Origin: Desulfurococcales archaeon
GTDB taxonomy: Archaea; Thermoproteota; Thermoprotei_A; Sulfolobales; NBVN01
NCBI GenBank assembly: GCA_021158735.1
Contig: JAGGUC010000128.1
Location: 1 to 9,001 of the forward strand
DNA length: 9,001 bases
Direction of reading: 5' to 3'
In this document: positions 4,700 to 9,001 of the stretch, piece by piece
Layout: each line of letters opens with the position of its first letter
Position numbering within the stretch: position 1 is the first letter of the stretch
Notes under the pieces: model-generated
Database searches by the model: none
Seen by the model: only the letters and a program-made list of their open reading frames with translations
What the model was told of the DNA's origin: nothing
Program-made: the position numbers and the translations under genes

Positions 4700-5464
4700 A
4701 TGGGCGTCTCAATAGCTATCCACTCATATAGAGGTGGGACAGGTAAAAGTACAACTACAGCAAATTTAGCAGTAGTTCTTACTGCATTAGGTCTTAAGGT
4801 TGTAGCTGTTGACTTAGATATAACTTCTCCCGGTCTCCATGTTATATTTGGAATTTCTTCAGATATGATGAAGTTCACATTAAATGATTTCCTCTATAAA
4901 AAGTGTTATTTAAACGATATTCTATTGGATATTACATCGCACCTAGGTCTTTCTAAAGGAAAGCTATTCTTCATAGGTTCTAGTATGAAACCTGAAGAAA
5001 TAGCCAAGCTTTTAAAGGAGGGCTATAATGAGTACTTATTCAAGGAAGTTAGTGATGAATTAATTAAGAGCTATGGTGTTGACATAGTCTTATTTGATAC
5101 CCACCCAGGACTCACTGAGGACACTATAATATCTGTTCTGTCAAGTGAGCTGAGCCTCTTATTAATGCGTATGGATAAACAGGACATTACTGGAACTTAT
5201 ATCACAGCACAAATCCTAAGAAAATTCAGAAAAGTCAGCTATGTTGTCTTAAATATGGTTCCACCTAAACTCGCTTCAGCGCCAGAACTAGCTAATGAAG
5301 TATCAAAACTAGTTAAAGCACCAGTTGTTGCAGTTATACCCTTCTATGAGGAAGTACTTTCTCATAGAAGCCGTGGTGTCTTCGTTCTTAAGCATCCCAG
5401 ACACCCATTTACATCCAGAATAGTGAAGCTAGCAGAAACAGTTATTTCACTTACTAGGAGGTGA
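4700..5464 (+). CDS. ParA/MinD-family ATPase in the chemotaxis operon
   Basis: This is a 254-residue cytoplasmic P-loop ATPase of the deviant-Walker-A (SIMIBI) group, which positions DNA, septum proteins or large complexes. The P-loop is RGGTGKST (11-18). K16 is the canonical lysine; the signature lysine of the deviant motif (KGGxGKT/S) is replaced by R11. Walker A' is VVAVDLD (34-40) and Walker B is DIVLFD (128-133), followed by THPGL. VVLNMVPP (182-189) matches the strand and nucleotide-base region of MinD-like proteins. The last helix (about 239-253) is moderately amphipathic, but no clear membrane-targeting sequence is visible. It lies between a small coiled-coil gene and cheY, with overlapping translation signals on both sides, so its cargo is probably the chemotaxis array. 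This is like ParC, PpfA or haloarchaeal MinD4. FlhG/FleN-like control of the motility apparatus is an alternative. Confidence 0.9.
   Translation: MGVSIAIHSYRGGTGKSTTTANLAVVLTALGLKVVAVDLDITSPGLHVIFGISSDMMKFTLNDFLYKKCYLNDILLDITSHLGLSKGKLFFIGSSMKPEEIAKLLKEGYNEYLFKEVSDELIKSYGVDIVLFDTHPGLTEDTIISVLSSELSLLLMRMDKQDITGTYITAQILRKFRKVSYVVLNMVPPKLASAPELANEVSKLVKAPVVAVIPFYEEVLSHRSRGVFVLKHPRHPFTSRIVKLAETVISLTRR
5456..5464 (+). promoter_or_regulatory. Strong ribosome-binding site of cheY
   Basis: AGGAGGTGA is a near-complete match to the 16S tail and contains the ATPase stop codon (5462-5464). It lies eight bases before the cheY ATG at 5473. It is the strongest such site in the operon, which fits a need for abundant CheY. 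Confidence 0.7.
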
Positions 5465-5472
5465 AGTAGCTT

Positions 5473-5883
5473 ATGGGTATACGGACTTATAGAAGGAAAT
5501 TAAGAGTACTAATAGCTGATGACTCTATATTTACAAGAAAACTACTTCAAAAAATACTAGAGTCTACTAGTAAATTTGAGGTTACCGAGGAGGTTTCAGA
5601 TGGCTGTAGTGCTGTTTTAAGTTATGATGAGATAAGACCTGACATAGTTATAATGGACATAAATATGCCCGTCATGGACGGCCTCACAGCAGCGAAAAAA
5701 ATTCTAAGCAAGAACCCTAGTGCTGTAATAGTTATAGTAAGTGCTTCCGGGAGCCAGGAATTAGTTATTAAAGAAGCAAGAAAAATAGGTGTAAAAGCCG
5801 TAATCTCAAAGCCATTCAATCCTAAAGATATCATCAATATATTAGAAAGCCTTCTCAAAGGTGATTCTCATGAGGAATTATAA
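5473..5883 (+). CDS. cheY: Chemotaxis response regulator CheY
   Basis: This is a 136-residue stand-alone receiver domain that takes phosphate from CheA and carries the signal to the motor. All active-site residues are present: the acidic pair D16-D17 (in IADDS), the phospho-acceptor D62 (in IVIMDINMPVMDG), the switch Ser S90 and the invariant K113 before P114. There is no output domain. About eight extra residues (GIRTYRRK) precede the first strand. The gene begins eight bases after the ATPase stop and overlaps the cheB start by 14 bases. A single-domain receiver next to cheB and cheA is most simply CheY; other single-domain receivers exist, but the context settles it. In Euryarchaeota CheY reaches the archaellum through CheF; no CheF is visible here, so the output partner is open. 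Confidence 0.94.
   Translation: MGIRTYRRKLRVLIADDSIFTRKLLQKILESTSKFEVTEEVSDGCSAVLSYDEIRPDIVIMDINMPVMDGLTAAKKILSKNPSAVIVIVSASGSQELVIKEARKIGVKAVISKPFNPKDIINILESLLKGDSHEEL
5860..5864 (+). promoter_or_regulatory. Ribosome-binding site that fixes the cheB start at 5870
   Basis: GGTGA inside the end of cheY stands five bases before the ATG at 5870. The in-frame GTG at 5861 lies inside this site and is rejected as the start. Confidence 0.65.
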
Positions 5884-7048
5884 TGCAGAATCAAAATATC
5901 TAGTAAAAAAGAAAATAAGAGTACTAATAGCAGACGACTCTGCGCTTATGAGAAAACTTATAAAAAATGTCCTATCTAAGGATCCTCAAATCGAGGTTGT
6001 GGGCTTTGCTAGAGACGGTCTTGAAGCTATAAAGAGAGTTATTGAGTTCGCACCAGACGTTCTGGTGCTAGATATTGAAATGCCTAAAATGAATGGACTG
6101 GAAGTATTAAAGAGGATTACTAGATTAAAACCTACACCAACAATAATTTTTAGTGCCTTAACAAAAGAAGATACCCAGCTCACCATACAGGCCTTAAATC
6201 TAGGAGCAATAGATGTTGTTTCAAAACCTGGAGGACCCATATCATTAGATATTAGTGAAGTTGCGGAAGAACTTATTAAGAAAGTAAAATTAGCCGCCAG
6301 CATAGGTATTGTGGGAATCAAGAAGTTAAGAAATATTTCAAAACCAATATTACAAGCTAAGGCAACTAAATATAAGAAACCAAAACCTACTAAATTAGAA
6401 CTTAAGATTTCAGAGTCACCCATAATTGCAGTAGCAATAGCTTCTTCAACAGGAGGTCCTAGCGCTCTCGCAACAGTACTCTCGAAATTTTCATCTGACA
6501 TACCTGCCGTGATTCTCATAGTTCAGCACATGCCTCCGTACTTTACTAAGCGTCTAGCAGAACATCTCAATTCGATCTCAAACATAGAAGTAAAGGAGGC
6601 AGCCAACAATGACGTTTTGAAGAATGGTACTGCATATATAGCACCTGGGAACTATCACATGATAGTTAAGAAAGAATTCAACGATTCTATTAAAGTAGAA
6701 ATATTTAATGGACCTAAGATAAATAATGTCAGACCATCGGCAGATCCTCTGTTTGAGTCAGTTGCAAAAGTCTTTGGACGTAATAGTATTGCTGTAGTTT
6801 TAACAGGAATAGGTAATGACGGAGCCGAAGGAGTTAAGTCAATTAAAAGTGTGGGAGGCTACGTCATAGCTCAAGATGAGGAAACTTCAGTTGTTTTCGG
6901 AATGCCCAAAGCAGCAATAGAAACTGGATGCGTTGATACCGTGCTACCGCTTCATAAAATTGGGGAGGAAGTAGAAAAGATTGTAAGATTACGTTACCTT
7001 TCTTTAAAAGCTCAGCTCAGAAGAAGGGTGATTATTGATGAGTACTGA
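5870..7048 (+). CDS. cheB: Receptor methylesterase/deamidase CheB
   Basis: CheB removes methyl groups from receptor glutamates (and deamidates glutamines) when activated by CheA phosphorylation, giving adaptation. The 392-residue protein has an N-terminal receiver (about 16-135) with D22-D23, phospho-acceptor D68 (LVLDIEMPKMNG), S95 and K119 (SKPGG). A Lys-rich linker (about 150-182) leads to the methylesterase domain (about 184-375). Its catalytic triad is visible: S193 in ASSTGGP, H220 in QHMPP and D317 in GIGNDGAEG. Length and order match standard CheB. It overlaps cheY by 14 bases and cheA by 11, so its translation is coupled to both. The methylation motifs in the soluble receptor are its likely substrate. 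CheR, the opposing methyltransferase, is not in the window. The start of the receiver is very like that of the upstream CheY, including an identical 16-base DNA stretch. Confidence 0.96.
   Translation: MRNYNAESKYLVKKKIRVLIADDSALMRKLIKNVLSKDPQIEVVGFARDGLEAIKRVIEFAPDVLVLDIEMPKMNGLEVLKRITRLKPTPTIIFSALTKEDTQLTIQALNLGAIDVVSKPGGPISLDISEVAEELIKKVKLAASIGIVGIKKLRNISKPILQAKATKYKKPKPTKLELKISESPIIAVAIASSTGGPSALATVLSKFSSDIPAVILIVQHMPPYFTKRLAEHLNSISNIEVKEAANNDVLKNGTAYIAPGNYHMIVKKEFNDSIKVEIFNGPKINNVRPSADPLFESVAKVFGRNSIAVVLTGIGNDGAEGVKSIKSVGGYVIAQDEETSVVFGMPKAAIETGCVDTVLPLHKIGEEVEKIVRLRYLSLKAQLRRRVIIDEY
7027..7031 (+). promoter_or_regulatory. Ribosome-binding site of cheA inside the cheB end
   Basis: GGTGA lies six bases before the ATG at 7038, within the last codons of cheB. 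It supports ATG 7038 over the in-frame ATG at 7050, four codons later. Confidence 0.6.
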
Positions 7049-9001
7049 TATGTCGGAATATAAGGAACTATTCATAAGTGAAGTGCGCGAATATCTGAAT
7101 AAGTTAAACGAGCTTTTAATAAGTCTTGAAAAAGATAAAATGAACAATACCATTATAACTGAAATATTCAGATTAGTGCACTCAATTAAGGGCTCATCAG
7201 GTATAATGGGGTTAAGCGAGCTGTCAGCTCTTGCGCATTCTATGGAGGATGTTTTATCAGCAATTAAGGAGGGTAAATTAAAGGTTACTTCTAATGTAAT
7301 AGATCTTCTCTTAGAAGGCGTAGATACTATTGAAAGTATAATTAATGCATACGAAGAGAATAAGTCATATCCGCAACCTGCCAAACTCATTAACGCTTTA
7401 AAGAAAATTATTAAGTCTGGACAGGTCGAAACCCAGAACCTTAATAGTAATTTCAAGGAGACTACCCAAGAAAAAATTTTCTTGCTTGAAGTTGAAGTAT
7501 CAAAAGACTGCACCTCACCTAAACTTAGGGTATTTGCAGTCTTAAAAGAAGTTGAGGAGAGAGGTATTTTAATTCGTGTTGATCCGGATCCAGCGGAAAT
7601 GCCTAAGGATGTCAGAGACGTAAGAATATACTTCATGTCCTCTGAGGAAGTTATTACTGAACTTAATGAAGCTATTAAGAAGATGCCTGAAATTTATAAA
7701 TATACCATAAATGAAGTAAGCCCTGAAGATATAGGTATAGACCCCAAAGAATTAGAACTATTAAAGTCAGCTAAGCCATCAGATGAAGAAGTTGCAAATT
7801 TAGTTAAGAAGATTGAGGAATTTATAGAAAGTGAAGAGAGCGCCACTCTTGAGGTGGATAGTGATAAAGACTATGTTCATAAAAGAATAGAAGAAATAAA
7901 AGTTAAGGTGAAGAGTCTTGATAAATTATTTGATTTAGTTGGCGAAATGATTTTAGTAAAGTCAAGGTTAGCACGGATAGCTAAAGATCTGAATAAGCCT
8001 GAGTTAACAAATATCATCTCCTCATTTGAATTAATAGCAAATATGCTTCAAGAAGAAGTTATGAACATGAGGTTGGTTCCTATAGGTCAGGTGTTTAATT
8101 TATTACCACGCCTCGTACGTGATCTAGCCAAAGAACTAGGTAAAGAAGTGGACCTAATCATTGAGGGCAGTGATATAGCTCTTGATAGGAAAATCCTGGA
8201 AGAAATAGTTGACCCATTAATGCATATAGTTAGAAATGCAGTTGATCATGGAATTGAAAGTCCGCAGGAGCGTATTTCCAAGGGAAAGCCCGCTGTTGGA
8301 ACTATTAGGGTATCTGCTAGACGTGAGGGCAATTACGTAATTATAGAGGTGGAAGATGATGGTAAAGGAATAAACCCTGAATTAGTGAAGAAGATTGCTG
8401 TAGAGAGAGGTCTGATTAGCCTAGCTGCAGCTGAAAAAATGTCTGATAAAGAAGCACTTATGTTAATAACGCTTCCCGGATTCACTACAAGGAATCAGTC
8501 AAGCCAAGTATCAGGTAGGGGCATAGGCATGAACGTAGTTAAAGAAAAATTAGAATCTATTGGAGGAATACTTGAAATAAGCTCTAAGGCAGGTGCTGGA
8601 ACAAAAATTACTATGAAACTACCGCCCTCACTAGCAGTAATTAATGCAGCAATCGTCAGAGTTGGTAATGAAAGATTTGCTATTCCTGTAGCATCAATAG
8701 AACGTATATTGAATTTGAAAAAAGAAGTAATCAGGAGTATTACAGGTAGAGAGGTTATCTATTCAAACACAAAAGAGATTATACCGCTATGTAGGCTGTC
8801 AAAAATCTTTAATATTAATGATTCTAATGAGAGACAAGCCATCATAATCAAGGCAGAAGGCGGTAAGTACGCCGTAGCAGTTGATTATGTTGAAGAACTA
8901 AATGACATTGTTGTTAAGCCCCTAGGAAGACTTGTGAAAAATACTAAAGGTATTGCTGGGGCTACCATATTAGGTGATGGTAAAATTTGCCTTATTTTAG
9001 A
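7038..9001 (+). CDS. cheA: Chemotaxis histidine kinase CheA, partial at the C-terminus
   Basis: CheA is the central kinase of the array: it autophosphorylates on a histidine and passes phosphate to CheY and CheB. The 654 complete codons cover nearly the whole protein. The HPt/P1 domain (1-105) has the phospho-acceptor H48 in HSIKGSSG. A P2-like CheY/CheB-docking domain spans about 146-235. The P3 dimerisation helices lie around 284-345, with LVGEMILVKSRL. The P4 kinase domain (about 350-530) shows the N box (HIVRNAVDHGIE, around 394-406), G1 (EDDGKGIN, 438-446), the F box (PGFTTRNQ) and G2 (GRGIGMN, near 493-499). The CheW-like P5 domain starts near 532 and is cut at CLIL, probably within a few tens of residues of its end. 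The start ATG overlaps the cheB end by 11 bases. All catalytic boxes look intact. It should pair with the CheW and soluble receptor on the opposite strand. Confidence 0.97.
   Translation, partial: MSTDMSEYKELFISEVREYLNKLNELLISLEKDKMNNTIITEIFRLVHSIKGSSGIMGLSELSALAHSMEDVLSAIKEGKLKVTSNVIDLLLEGVDTIESIINAYEENKSYPQPAKLINALKKIIKSGQVETQNLNSNFKETTQEKIFLLEVEVSKDCTSPKLRVFAVLKEVEERGILIRVDPDPAEMPKDVRDVRIYFMSSEEVITELNEAIKKMPEIYKYTINEVSPEDIGIDPKELELLKSAKPSDEEVANLVKKIEEFIESEESATLEVDSDKDYVHKRIEEIKVKVKSLDKLFDLVGEMILVKSRLARIAKDLNKPELTNIISSFELIANMLQEEVMNMRLVPIGQVFNLLPRLVRDLAKELGKEVDLIIEGSDIALDRKILEEIVDPLMHIVRNAVDHGIESPQERISKGKPAVGTIRVSARREGNYVIIEVEDDGKGINPELVKKIAVERGLISLAAAEKMSDKEALMLITLPGFTTRNQSSQVSGRGIGMNVVKEKLESIGGILEISSKAGAGTKITMKLPPSLAVINAAIVRVGNERFAIPVASIERILNLKKEVIRSITGREVIYSNTKEIIPLCRLSKIFNINDSNERQAIIIKAEGGKYAVAVDYVEELNDIVVKPLGRLVKNTKGIAGATILGDGKICLIL

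Noticed and set aside
4672..4878. Minus-strand frame opposite the ATPase start
   Set aside because: It is antisense to the P-loop region of a clear ATPase gene and has no ribosome-binding site of note.
5622..6519. Minus-strand frames antisense to cheY and the first half of cheB
   Set aside because: Both plus-strand genes have intact active sites; the antisense frames have no recognisable domain.
7004..7636. 210-codon minus-strand frame antisense to the cheA start
   Set aside because: The plus strand encodes the HPt and P2 domains of CheA without interruption.
1..9001. CRISPR arrays, tRNA or rRNA genes, transposases or att sites
   Set aside because: No regularly spaced repeats, cloverleaf-like sequence, transposase-like protein or terminal inverted repeats were seen on either strand.

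Overview
The window comes from an AT-rich archaeon and most resembles the Thermoproteota (crenarchaeal) side of the Archaea. The evidence is an archaellin with a class III signal peptide whose N-terminus resembles Desulfurococcales archaellins, a regulator with the wHTH-plus-two-membrane-helices layout of the Sulfolobus ArnR family, GGTGA Shine-Dalgarno sites, and a TTG start. Assignment below phylum level cannot be made by eye.

Left part (1-2689): motility and its control. The window opens inside an archaellin gene on the minus strand. Its C-terminal end lies outside the window, and other archaellum genes may follow there. Divergent from it is a small plus-strand gene of unknown function, with a possible but unproven Roadblock/LC7-like fold. 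Convergent with that is a minus-strand gene for a membrane-anchored winged-helix regulator. A perfect 16-bp palindrome lies just upstream of the regulator's start codon.

Right part (2690-9001): a chemotaxis locus of two divergent operons around a ~200 bp intergenic region. The minus-strand operon is mcp-cheW. The receptor is soluble and has no membrane segment and no recognisable sensor domain. The plus-strand operon is: 69-residue coiled-coil protein, ParA/MinD-type ATPase, cheY, cheB, cheA (cut by the window end just before its natural C-terminus). Gene junctions in the plus operon are tight. Stop codons lie inside the next gene's GGTGA ribosome-binding site, or genes overlap by 11-14 bp, which implies translational coupling.

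How it fits together: the receptor, CheW and CheA would form a cytoplasmic signalling array. CheA would phosphorylate CheY (motor output) and CheB (receptor demethylation), and the receptor has clear methylation-site motifs. No CheR, CheC, CheD or CheF is in the window; they may lie beyond 9001. The most interesting point is the combination of a sensorless soluble receptor with a ParA-like ATPase and a small coiled-coil protein whose N-terminus is basic. It is reminiscent of the bacterial PpfA/TlpT and ParC/ParP systems and of haloarchaeal MinD4, which position chemotaxis arrays. It suggests an array-positioning module in an archaeal group where chemotaxis genes are uncommon.
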